From Candidatus Saccharimonadota bacterium (GTDB lineage: Bacteria; Patescibacteriota; Saccharimonadia; Saccharimonadales; Saccharimonadaceae): a stretch of DNA of 12,495 nucleotides. Positions 5,993-12,495 of this stretch are shown one piece after another (the stretch's first letter is position 1; each line of letters starts with the position of its first letter). A program made the position numbers and the translations under genes. Location: NCBI GenBank assembly GCA_900556885.1, contig UNSQ01000020.1, positions 1 through 12,495 on the forward strand, given 5' to 3'. The notes beneath the pieces are model-generated. The model was not told where the DNA came from and did no database searches. It saw only the letters and a list, made by a program, of their open reading frames with translations.

Positions 5993-8959
5993 TTAATATC
6001 TTGGTGGCAATTCACGAACATTCATCGTACTAATCGCGCCAGTGTTTCGATAATTATTGTAAGCCCAAATATAAGTGTCAGCCCTCAAATTGATGATTTC
6101 TGCCGGAGTTCCAGGATGCATATTCGGATCATTCTTCGCAGATGAAGCATGTTTTCCGCCGTACGTTCGTCGCAAGAACAAGTGTCCAGTTTTAATTGGC
6201 CCGTTAACCTTCAGCTGTTTACCGCAAGAAGATTCAGAAACTCCACTCAGCCAACCTCCGGCGCTAATTACCACGCCACAAGTGCTAACATATCCGTCTT
6301 TCTGAGTAATCAACCAAGCATTCACTTCCCCAACTGAAGGCTCTATAATAATATTCTTCGCGTAGATAATTAGTTGTGGCAATTGGCGCACGTCATTCGT
6401 GTCTGTGTATAACAAATCACCCGAAATCCTAACTACACCCGAGGACTTTATGACTATACTCTTGCCTACGCTTAATTTCGACCCCGTTAAGGTTACGTTT
6501 CCAGCGTTATATTCACCCGAAGCTAGACTATTCACATCTACATTGCCAGAGATATTACCTCTAGTTCCACCAACCGACGGTAAAGTAAAATTATCTGGAA
6601 CCGAACTGGTGCTACTGAAATTACCGTACTTTGGAATATTGGCAAAAGTTAGCTTATTATAGTCACGCGGCGTTACTCCCGAGCGACCATTAAACGATGA
6701 TGACAATCCAGCCCCAGAAGCCGAATCTGCCTTACCATTGGCAATAATTCCATATTCACCCCAAGAACCGTACACATTCTGATTTGTATAAGCCATCTTA
6801 TAAGCCAATGATATATCCTCGATCAGTAGTCCCATATGTGACGGATTAGATTTTACATAAATATCGATGAAGTTATTATCCTTATATAAAACAGTGCCTG
6901 GTTGTGTCTCAGCAGTAAATCGAGAATTTCCAGCATAGCCCGGAAAACCCCAACCAGAATACTGGGTCCCCTCAGGTCTTGCGCCGTTTTCATTACCCAA
7001 TACCTTCATTTCATAGCCATTAATTTTCACTCGAACATAGTTATCCACGGCTCCACTAAAACCAATCTCCAGGCTCTTAGCGTCTTTTAGTTCTTCTAAA
7101 TTAATACCCTTCAATCTAAAGACATATGTATTCGAGCACGAGATAACTTCTGTTATCGGGCGAGAGTCATCCCGACAGTTTAGATTCGCTGGATCCGGTT
7201 TACTATTAGAATGCGTATGTCGACCAAAACCATTTATACTAATCCACTTCGCAGAGTCAGACGTTCTCCAAACACCCCTCTTGCAATAATCAGGATTATA
7301 GACGAGAGATGCGTCACCAACTATATCGCGATACATAGAATCGGGCGTACATGTAATATAACCATCTTGCAACACATCACCCCGACCGGGATTGCGCCAC
7401 TGTGTCGTTACTACAGTCGTCGCCCTATAGTCGTCTTTTAGATTAGTTGCATCGCCATGACAACTAGGTAAATCAGCCACATTACCGCTCTTATCGTAAG
7501 CCCTCTGATTTCCATTACCGCCATACTGATCCTCGGCACATACTATAGACCAATGTTTATCATCCATATTACCACCCTTATATCCATATTCACCGGGACT
7601 AAACGACACTTCACCACCAAGCTTATTCCCGTTCCCGTCTAGACCTGTACCCCATAGTCCCTTTGCCCGTATAGAAGTCTTATCTAACTCAATACGGCTA
7701 AGATTCTCATCAGGAACATTCACATTATTTGATGTCTTGCTAGTAATAACCTCTTTATCTGTCTTAATATCACCACCCCAAACCTGAACCTTCGGTCTTT
7801 TTGACGATCTGATACACTTAACTGCGTACTTAAAATCCGTAGAAGGAGCCGAACCGTTGTAATTACTGACCATAACCACATAGCATAGACTGTCGTTAGC
7901 GCTTAGCTTAACCCTATCCAGATTATCTATCTGATTTGTAGCCACTGGAGTCTGACCGGTGTTTAATTGATTGCCAGTATTTTGAACAATTTTTCCACAC
8001 GCCCCACTATCAATATTTAAGCTATCTTTATATTGTCCTTTAATCAGTCGCACAATTGCGCACGGCCAATCACTATCAGCAGTACCACCAGGCAATGAGA
8101 CCACATCGCTCTTGCCCGTAAGTCCAGAGACTTCAGCCCCTCTGACAACAAATCGAGCAAGTGCATACGAAGAATTTTGGGTTTTTGACGTGCCCTTATT
8201 GTTCAAACCGGCATTTATTCCCTCAATTTTCGTGACATTTTCTGCGTCAATGTAATCCGAGTTAACACTGACCGAAGGTTCTACGTCATAATCATATGGC
8301 ACTTCTACACAGGCATATGATGAATACACCCAGCCTTTTGGCACCAAAGAATTACGCCTATCCCAGTAGATTCGCTGACAGATACGCTTACCCATATCCT
8401 CTCTTTTAATGACTCGCGTAAACATAAATTTATTTTTTCCAAGCGGACCACGAACATCCTCTAATCTAGATTTTCCGTTCAACGCCTCCATAGAGGTAGT
8501 GAGATAATCCGCTGGATTGTTTATTCGTCTCCAAGCATAATCCTTCCAATCCGTCATAACGTTAAACCATCGAGGATCTTCATTATGCCAAGCCCCCCTG
8601 TCGTTCAGACTGGCATCATTATCCATCGGCTGATTTGAGCTTAAATCGAACACATCTTGCTGTACGCCAGTCACAACATTGTCAGTGGCTCCTCCGCTAA
8701 CAAAAAGACTATGCCACCAATCAACCGTATCTCCGGGCTTCACATTCTTTAATCTTCCTGGAGCAACCATCCAATTAGACCCAAAGTTAGTGGTATCTGA
8801 TTTATTAAATTGCTTAGTAACCCAGGATTTACCAGTTATCGTCCAATTTGGTGAGCTTGGCGCCGCATATGTATAGATAAAAAAAGCCGTTACCGAAATA
8901 GCCAAAGCCACTACTATTGCCAGCATGCCCACCTTAGGCAATGAGTATTTTCTTCTCAT
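5993..8959 (-). CDS. Large membrane-anchored or secreted protein with seven cysteine pairs, putative pilus-associated adhesin
   Basis: 988 residues, no family I can name with certainty. The N-terminus (MRRKYSLPK) plus a hydrophobic helix at about 10-33 looks like a signal peptide or N-terminal anchor, with AAP at 32-34 as a possible cleavage site. The rest is polar and rich in Asn, Gly, Ser and Trp, typical of a surface protein. Its 14 cysteines fall in neighbours 194/217, 300/321, 359/382, 474/500, 537/559, 595/608 and 894/912. Residues about 600-722 have a beta-sandwich, sugar-binding-like pattern (DNYVRVKINGYEM, then NNFIDIYVKSN). Residues about 800-960 look like a beta-rich end module (IIYAKNIIIEPSVGEVNAWL), and the protein ends ELPPRY. 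The gene precedes pilM by 44 nt on the same strand, which suggests a pilus tip, PilY1-like or adhesin role; this is inference. It has no Shine-Dalgarno; the promoter abuts the ATG. It uses more AGA and ATA codons than pilT. Confidence 0.85.
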   Translation of the reverse strand: MRRKYSLPKVGMLAIVVALAISVTAFFIYTYAAPSSPNWTITGKSWVTKQFNKSDTTNFGSNWMVAPGRLKNVKPGDTVDWWHSLFVSGGATDNVVTGVQQDVFDLSSNQPMDNDASLNDRGAWHNEDPRWFNVMTDWKDYAWRRINNPADYLTTSMEALNGKSRLEDVRGPLGKNKFMFTRVIKREDMGKRICQRIYWDRRNSLVPKGWVYSSYACVEVPYDYDVEPSVSVNSDYIDAENVTKIEGINAGLNNKGTSKTQNSSYALARFVVRGAEVSGLTGKSDVVSLPGGTADSDWPCAIVRLIKGQYKDSLNIDSGACGKIVQNTGNQLNTGQTPVATNQIDNLDRVKLSANDSLCYVVMVSNYNGSAPSTDFKYAVKCIRSSKRPKVQVWGGDIKTDKEVITSKTSNNVNVPDENLSRIELDKTSIRAKGLWGTGLDGNGNKLGGEVSFSPGEYGYKGGNMDDKHWSIVCAEDQYGGNGNQRAYDKSGNVADLPSCHGDATNLKDDYRATTVVTTQWRNPGRGDVLQDGYITCTPDSMYRDIVGDASLVYNPDYCKRGVWRTSDSAKWISINGFGRHTHSNSKPDPANLNCRDDSRPITEVISCSNTYVFRLKGINLEELKDAKSLEIGFSGAVDNYVRVKINGYEMKVLGNENGARPEGTQYSGWGFPGYAGNSRFTAETQPGTVLYKDNNFIDIYVKSNPSHMGLLIEDISLAYKMAYTNQNVYGSWGEYGIIANGKADSASGAGLSSSFNGRSGVTPRDYNKLTFANIPKYGNFSSTSSVPDNFTLPSVGGTRGNISGNVDVNSLASGEYNAGNVTLTGSKLSVGKSIVIKSSGVVRISGDLLYTDTNDVRQLPQLIIYAKNIIIEPSVGEVNAWLITQKDGYVSTCGVVISAGGWLSGVSESSCGKQLKVNGPIKTGHLFLRRTYGGKHASSAKNDPNMHPGTPAEIINLRADTYIWAYNNYRNTGAISTMNVRELPPRY

Positions 8960-8966
8960 GCTTATA

Positions 8967-8975
8967 ATTATATCA
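8967..8975 (-). promoter_or_regulatory. Extended -10 promoter of the large secreted protein gene, leaderless
   Basis: On the minus strand TGATATAAT (8975-8967) is a perfect extended -10 element (TG, one base, TATAAT). Only 7 nt separate it from the ATG at 8959, so the predicted transcription start is at or within a base of the start codon. No good -35 is seen at 17-18 nt; that window overlaps the ychF -10 on the other strand, and its best match is TTATAT at 18 nt. The TG extension would compensate. There is no Shine-Dalgarno sequence. Confidence 0.68.
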
Positions 8976-8988
8976 AAGATTCCGCAGA

Positions 8989-8997
8989 TGATATAAT
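8989..8997 (+). promoter_or_regulatory. Extended -10 promoter of ychF, leaderless
   Basis: TGATATAAT at 8989-8997 is the same nine bases as the divergent promoter, in inverted orientation with 13 bp between the copies. Six nucleotides separate it from the ychF ATG at 9004, so transcription is expected to begin at the A of the ATG. No -35 better than 3 of 6 is present, and no Shine-Dalgarno sequence exists. Confidence 0.68.
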
Positions 8998-9003
8998 AAA
9001 TAT

Positions 9004-10083
9004 ATGAGTTTATCTATTGGAATCGTTGGTTTACCAAATGTTGGCAAGTCGACACTTTTTAACGCTTTAACAAATAATGATATTTTGGCAGCTAATTATC
9101 CGTTTGCGACAATTGAGCCGAACACAGGAATTGTTCCCGTGCCAGATAATCGCCTGCAAATTTTAGCCGATCTTTATCACGCGCAAAAAATTATTCCAGC
9201 CACCGTCACTTTCGTCGATATCGCGGGGCTAGTTGCTGGCGCGTCTAAGGGTGAAGGTTTGGGTAATAAGTTTCTTCACAATATCAGAGAGTGCGACGCG
9301 ATTGTTCATGTTGTCCGTGCATTTGAGAATTCAAAAATTTTGCGCCACGACGAAGCGCCAATCGACCCTAAGAAAGACATTGAGGTTATAAATACTGAGC
9401 TTATTCTGGCCGATCTACAAACTTTTGAAAAACGCCTGCCCCAACTTCAAAAAGAAGCCAAAGCAAATCCAAAAGCTCGCCAAAAAGTTGAATATCTACA
9501 GTCTTTAATCGACAATTTACAAAAAGGCGTGCCAATTTCCGCGCTGTCAGATGTGGATTTTGAGGCAATTTCCGACCTCCACCTTCTTACCGCCAAACCC
9601 GTTATTTACGCATTTAACGTTGACGAGGAAGGACTGAACAATTCCGATCTACAGAGCCAATTGACTGAACTCGTAAGTCCCGCAAAAACCGTCTTTGTCT
9701 GCGCAAAACTGGAAGAAGAATTGAAGGGTTTATCTGAAAATGACGCCAAAGAGTTATTAGAAAGCTACGGCGTCAAGGAAACTGGACTCGCCAAACTTAT
9801 TCATGCAGCCTACGATACGCTCGGACTACAAAGCTACTTAACTGCGGGCGAAAAAGAAGTTCGCGCTTGGACAATTCACAAAGGCTGGACTGCCCCGCAA
9901 GCCGCAGGCGTTATTCACTCGGATTTTGAGCGCGGATTTATTGCTGCACAAATTGTCGACTTTAACGATTTAGTCGCTGCAGAATCAGAAGTTAAGGCTC
10001 GCGAAAACGGCAAAATTCGCACCGAAGGAAAAACTTACGTCATGCAACCAAATGACGTCGTTGAATTTAGATTTAACGTTTAG
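9004..10083 (+). CDS. ychF: Redox-regulated ribosome-associated ATPase YchF (OLA1/Obg-like family)
   Basis: YchF is a universally conserved P-loop protein of the Obg family that binds ribosomes and prefers ATP over GTP. The length of 359 is normal. G1 is GLPNVGKST at 9-17; switch I region has [10 protein letters not shown] at 31-40; G3 is DIAGLV at 72-77, followed by [10 protein letters not shown]. The G4 position carries NVDE at 205-208, the NxxE variant that explains ATP preference, instead of NKxD. A helical arm spans about 130-200, and the C-terminal TGS domain (about 275-357) ends in the characteristic [18 protein letters not shown]. The start ATG is fixed by the promoter 6 nt upstream and by conservation of the [13 protein letters not shown] opening. 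It is the only plus-strand gene in the window. Its last 11 bp overlap the 3' end of tlyA on the other strand. Confidence 0.97.
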   Translation: MSLSIGIVGLPNVGKSTLFNALTNNDILAANYPFATIEPNTGIVPVPDNRLQILADLYHAQKIIPATVTFVDIAGLVAGASKGEGLGNKFLHNIRECDAIVHVVRAFENSKILRHDEAPIDPKKDIEVINTELILADLQTFEKRLPQLQKEAKANPKARQKVEYLQSLIDNLQKGVPISALSDVDFEAISDLHLLTAKPVIYAFNVDEEGLNNSDLQSQLTELVSPAKTVFVCAKLEEELKGLSENDAKELLESYGVKETGLAKLIHAAYDTLGLQSYLTAGEKEVRAWTIHKGWTAPQAAGVIHSDFERGFIAAQIVDFNDLVAAESEVKARENGKIRTEGKTYVMQPNDVVEFRFNV

Positions 10084-10795
10084 CTAATTTCAATTTGTAA
10101 AATCGCTCGAGATTGCCCTTACTACCAGCAACTTCGCTATCCTTTTTATCTAAAACGACGAAATATTTCCTCGCCCAATCTTCAAAATCGGATAAAATCT
10201 GTCGACGAACTTTATCGTTTTTAATAATACCCTTATTAACCTGATGTCGCGCCGCTTCGAATTGAGGTTTCACCATAGCAATCAACATCGTATTCGTGTT
10301 CATCAAATTTTCTGCCACGTGCGGCAAAATTTCCCTCAGAGATATAAACGACACATCGCCCACAATAATATCAATTGCTTCATCTGTATAAAAATCACGA
10401 ATATCGGTCTTTTCGTGAAGAACAATTTTTGGATTCGGTCTCAAGCTTGGATGGAGCTGATCCGTTCCAACATCAACAGCAAATACCTTTTTAGCGCCAT
10501 GACGCAGTGAATAGTCAGTAAATCCACCCGTGCTCGAACCAATATCCAGAACGGTTTTATCCTGAAAATTAAGATGAAAATACTCCGCCACGCTTGCCAG
10601 TTTTAAGCCGGCTCGCGAAACATAAGTTTCTTTCTTCTCGAGCTTTATCTCGTCCGAATCAGACACCATAGTTCCTGATTTCTGGACAATTTTCTTATTC
10701 AAAAAAACATAGCCCAGGCGAATAAAATTATCCGCCTGAGATCTTGTTGTCGCCAAACCACGCTCGACCAGAGCTTTATCTAATCGCTGTTTCAT
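10073..10795 (-). CDS. tlyA: TlyA-family rRNA 2'-O-methyltransferase (S4 plus FtsJ-like domains)
   Basis: TlyA methylates ribose 2'-OH of cytidines in rRNA (16S, and in some species 23S); older annotations call it hemolysin A. The length of 240 fits, perhaps slightly short. An S4 RNA-binding domain fills residues 1-60 (RLDKALVERGLATTRSQADNFI). YVSRAGLKL at 58-66 carries K65. SAM motif I is DIGSSTGGFTD at 84-94. The K-D-K-E tetrad of the family maps to K65, D147 (GDVSF), K176 (MVKPQFE) and E230 (in KGNLERF), so the enzyme looks active. It begins 9 nt after the efp stop on the same strand. I see no clear Shine-Dalgarno (TTCTATTTA before the ATG), so it is probably translated by reinitiation after efp. 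Whether the target includes 23S cannot be read from this sequence. Confidence 0.93.
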   Translation of the reverse strand: MKQRLDKALVERGLATTRSQADNFIRLGYVFLNKKIVQKSGTMVSDSDEIKLEKKETYVSRAGLKLASVAEYFHLNFQDKTVLDIGSSTGGFTDYSLRHGAKKVFAVDVGTDQLHPSLRPNPKIVLHEKTDIRDFYTDEAIDIIVGDVSFISLREILPHVAENLMNTNTMLIAMVKPQFEAARHQVNKGIIKNDKVRRQILSDFEDWARKYFVVLDKKDSEVAGSKGNLERFYKLKLAKR

Positions 10796-10804
10796 TAAAT
10801 AGAA

Positions 10805-11365
10805 CTATTTCTTTCGCTCGCGATATTCACCAGTCGATGTGTCAACGCTAATGATGTCGCCCTGCTTGATAAATGCTGGAACTTTGACAACTAGCCCTGT
10901 CTCCAAAGTAGCGTCTTTTAACACAGATGAAGTCGTATCACCCTTAACCACATCTTCCGTATAGGTAACTTCCAAATATTTATTCTTTGGTAGTTCAACG
11001 TTGATCACTCGACCGTCGAAGAATTGAAGACTTAATTCATCACCTTCTTTCAGGTATTTACTGGCATCGTCCACGATTTCCGCAGCCAGCTCAAATTGCT
11101 CAAAGCTAGTCGGGTCCATGAAATAAAACTTGTCGCCGTCGTTATACAAATATTGCGCAGTTTTATTATTTACTTCCGCAGCTTCGATTCGCTCTTGACC
11201 CTTGAAAGTCTTTGGAATAACACTTCCGTCAATTAGGTTTTTCAATTTCACGTTAACAATCGAACCGCCACGACCCATAACCTTTTGGCCGTACTCTACG
11301 ACGCGATATGGCTTGCCGTCAATTTGACAAACTACGCCTTTTTTCAAATCAGTTGGCTGATACAT
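10805..11365 (-). CDS. efp: Translation elongation factor P, arginine-tip variant
   Basis: EF-P relieves ribosomes stalled at polyproline stretches. The 186 residues cover the KOW-like domain I (about 1-65), OB domain II (about 68-128) and OB domain III (about 130-186, with the conserved ATLETGLVVKVPAFIKQGDIISVDTSTGEY region). Aligning KVMGRGGSIVNVKLKNL with the E. coli loop around K34 (PGKGQAFARVKLRNL) puts R32 at the tip. Arginine at this site is the form rhamnosylated by EarP in some Proteobacteria; lysine forms are beta-lysylated or 5-aminopentanolylated. No modification gene is visible here. A strong Shine-Dalgarno (AAAGGAG) lies 6 nt before the ATG. It is separated from rpsR by 73 nt that contain a hairpin. 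Confidence 0.95.
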   Translation of the reverse strand: MYQPTDLKKGVVCQIDGKPYRVVEYGQKVMGRGGSIVNVKLKNLIDGSVIPKTFKGQERIEAAEVNNKTAQYLYNDGDKFYFMDPTSFEQFELAAEIVDDASKYLKEGDELSLQFFDGRVINVELPKNKYLEVTYTEDVVKGDTTSSVLKDATLETGLVVKVPAFIKQGDIISVDTSTGEYRERKK

Positions 11366-11384
11366 ATTTTCTCCTTTCCAATAA

Positions 11385-11423
11385 AATATCTCGCTGCCAA
11401 ATATGTAATAGCAACGAGATATT
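11385..11423 (-). terminator. Hairpin with a short U-rich tail between rpsR and efp (candidate terminator or attenuator)
   Basis: AATATCTCG (11385-11393) and CGAGATATT (11415-11423) form a perfect 9-bp stem. The inner TGC/GCA (11395-11397 with 11411-11413) can add 3 bp across one mismatch, leaving a 13-nt loop. In the minus-strand transcript the stem is followed by TTATTGG, so the descending arm ends in a run TTTTATT. The stem is AT-rich and the U run is short, so a partial terminator, attenuator or mRNA processing site is as likely as a strong stop. Confidence 0.4.
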
Positions 11424-11438
11424 GCGCATTAAACGTTC

Positions 11439-11636
11439 CTAGTTGCTAGTAACAAATGGCAACAAAGCCAAGTGGCGAGCACGCTTAATTGCTACTGCCA
11501 AGCTTCGCTGCTGTTTTTCGCTCAAACCAGTCTTGCTGATTGGCTCGATTTGACCGTAAACATTGATGTAACGTTGCAAAGTTTTTACGTCTTTATAGTC
11601 AAAAATAATCGGTGGATTTTTCTTCAATTGTGCCAT
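11439..11636 (-). CDS. rpsR: 30S ribosomal protein bS18
   Basis: Small-subunit protein of the platform that forms a heterodimer with bS6, encoded two genes upstream. At 65 residues it is slightly short, as is common for the zinc-free form; it has no cysteine. The core is clear: [20 protein letters not shown] at 11-30, then [20 protein letters not shown] at 34-53, followed by RHLALLPF at 54-61. A Shine-Dalgarno AAGGAG lies 6 nt before the ATG, and the gene follows ssb by 13 nt in the classical rpsF-ssb-rpsR order. The usual fourth member in many bacteria, rplI (bL9), is not next; efp is. Confidence 0.97.
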   Translation of the reverse strand: MAQLKKNPPIIFDYKDVKTLQRYINVYGQIEPISKTGLSEKQQRSLAVAIKRARHLALLPFVTSN

Positions 11637-11649
11637 TTTAATCTCCTTA

Positions 11650-12072
11650 TTAGAATGGAATTTCGCTTAGGTCAATTGGCTTATCATCAATTTCCGTTAC
11701 GACTTCCTCTTTTTTAGTAGTCTTTGGTGCTGCAGAACCTGAATTGTCGCCGCTTGGACCGTCTAAGAACGTTACGTCCGAAGCAGTAACTTCAATTCGA
11801 CTCTGCCTTTTACCAGTATCCTTATCTTCCCAGCTATCCTGTCGTAGTCGTCCTTGGATTAAAACCCGACGACCTTTGCTTAGATATTGCATTACCAAAT
11901 CACCAAGTTTATCCCAAGCTGTGATATTGAAAAAGTCAGCCTGATCGTCTTGAGATTGTCGATCAACAGCGATACTAAAACTAACTACGTTCTTACCAGA
12001 AGCGGTTGTCCGCTGTTCTGGATCGCGCGTCAATCTACCCAACAAAATCACTTGATTGATACTTCGTGCCAT
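11650..12072 (-). CDS. ssb: Single-stranded DNA-binding protein SSB
   Basis: SSB coats single-stranded DNA in replication and repair and recruits partner proteins with its acidic tail. It is 140 residues long. The OB fold spans about 1-105 with the typical opening [20 protein letters not shown], aromatic DNA-contact candidates in [13 protein letters not shown] (45-57), and [21 protein letters not shown] (67-87). A short linker of about 25 residues leads to the tip DLSEIPF, which matches the conserved acidic-IPF interaction tail. It lies between rpsF (35 nt upstream) and rpsR, the standard arrangement. A Shine-Dalgarno AGAGGGG lies 7 nt before the ATG. Confidence 0.97.
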   Translation of the reverse strand: MARSINQVILLGRLTRDPEQRTTASGKNVVSFSIAVDRQSQDDQADFFNITAWDKLGDLVMQYLSKGRRVLIQGRLRQDSWEDKDTGKRQSRIEVTASDVTFLDGPSGDNSGSAAPKTTKKEEVVTEIDDKPIDLSEIPF

Positions 12073-12107
12073 ATTCTATCCCCTCTTTTACCTTACGGCA
12101 GTTAGGC

Positions 12108-12461
12108 TTATTTACTTGATTCGCTTGAATCAGATTCTTCGTTGCGTGCTTTTTGCTCGCTTAATGCTTGACGAGTTTTTTCATCAGTTTTTACCAATAG
12201 GTAGCGCAAAACTTCATCAGTAATATTAAGCGTGTTTGAAATCTTCAATAAAGCTGGTGCTGGCAATTTAACCTCAAAACAAACGTAAACTGCAAAATCT
12301 TCACGCTTGATTGTGTAGGCTAATTTTTTCTTGCCCCAGTTATCTTCTTTAGTAATTTCACCACCGTTAGCAGTGATCAAACCACGTACCTTATCCAACG
12401 CTGAATCTAGATTAGCCTCTAAATCCGGGTGAATAAGAACAGTTAGTTCGTATTCGTTCAT
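12108..12461 (-). CDS. rpsF: 30S ribosomal protein bS6
   Basis: Small-subunit protein that binds 16S rRNA together with bS18. From the chosen start the protein has 117 residues: MNEYELTVLIHPDLEANLDS opens the ferredoxin-like fold, KEDNWGKKKLAYTIKREDFAVYV carries the conserved WGKKKLAY segment, and the C-terminal tail is rich in Ser and Glu (NEESDSSESSK). An in-frame ATG 7 codons upstream (12482) is possible, but it would place the strong GAGGAGG Shine-Dalgarno, 5 nt before 12461, inside the coding region, and bS6 proteins normally begin close to the EYEL strand. It is the first visible gene of the rpsF-ssb-rpsR-efp-tlyA run; its promoter is not recognisable in the 34 nt left before the window edge. 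Confidence 0.96.
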   Translation of the reverse strand: MNEYELTVLIHPDLEANLDSALDKVRGLITANGGEITKEDNWGKKKLAYTIKREDFAVYVCFEVKLPAPALLKISNTLNITDEVLRYLLVKTDEKTRQALSEQKARNEESDSSESSK

Positions 12462-12495
12462 GTTTCCTCCTCTGGAATCCATTTACGGATGCTTA

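Noticed and set aside
5821..6021. A 66-codon minus-strand reading frame crossing the end of the large protein gene, the pilM promoter and the pilM start.
   Set aside because: It overlaps two well supported genes in another frame, has no ribosome-binding site and no recognisable protein features.
10084..10160. An intrinsic terminator for ychF just after its stop.
   Set aside because: A CTCGAG palindrome and a later T5 run are present, but no stem long enough is placed directly before the T-run.
10796..10870. A separate promoter for tlyA based on a TTGACA inside the end of efp.
   Set aside because: No acceptable -10 box lies 16-18 nt downstream of it; cotranscription with efp across the 9-nt gap is simpler.
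12462..12482. A longer rpsF starting at the ATG at 12482 (seven extra residues MDSRGGN).
   Set aside because: The strong GAGGAGG Shine-Dalgarno sits 5 nt before the ATG at 12461, and bS6 proteins begin near the EYEL strand, so the shorter start is preferred.
1..12495. tRNA or rRNA genes, CRISPR arrays, insertion sequences, prophage or defence systems.
   Set aside because: Nearly all bases are covered by confidently read genes; gaps are under 75 nt and show no direct-repeat arrays, transposase or integrase motifs or tRNA-like folds.

Overview
The window carries a type IV pilus (T4P) locus next to housekeeping translation genes. I read it as part of a chromosome from a Patescibacteria/CPR bacterium, most likely Saccharibacteria (TM7). 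This rests on the compact pilM-N-O-(small protein)-B-T-C order, the style of the large secreted protein, and short intergenic spaces. The lineage is inferred from recalled sequence character, not from a search. TGA is used as a stop codon (pilM, pilO), so the UGA-as-glycine code of Gracilibacteria/Absconditabacteria does not apply.

Layout, left to right. Positions 1-5948 (minus strand) hold the pilus machine. Transcription runs right to left: pilM, pilN, pilO, a 76-residue membrane-anchored protein in the pilP position, pilB (extension ATPase), pilT (retraction ATPase) and the start of pilC, which is cut by the left edge. Genes overlap by 1-4 nt or sit 3-13 nt apart. Positions 5993-8959 (minus) encode a 988-residue membrane-anchored or secreted protein of unknown function, with 14 cysteines in seven neighbouring pairs. 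It lies directly upstream of pilM and is a good candidate for a pilus-associated adhesin or tip-like protein. Positions 9004-10083 (plus) encode the ATPase YchF, divergent from the large protein and convergent with tlyA, which it overlaps by 11 bp. Positions 10073-12461 (minus) hold rpsF, ssb, rpsR, efp and tlyA in transcription order.

The most informative regulatory signal is a split in how translation starts. Most operon-internal genes have a clear Shine-Dalgarno sequence. The three genes that follow a recognisable promoter (pilM, the large protein, ychF) have none, and their -10 boxes lie 6-11 nt before the ATG, which predicts leaderless or nearly leaderless mRNAs. The large protein and ychF share a 44-bp divergent promoter built from two copies of the extended -10 TGATATAAT in inverted orientation.

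Functionally, PilM (cytoplasmic), PilN and PilO (single-pass) and probably the 76-residue protein form the alignment platform. PilC is the inner-membrane core, and PilB and PilT drive extension and retraction. No pilin or prepilin peptidase gene is in the window. I see no tRNA, rRNA, CRISPR array, insertion sequence or prophage, and no gene-free stretch over 100 bases.
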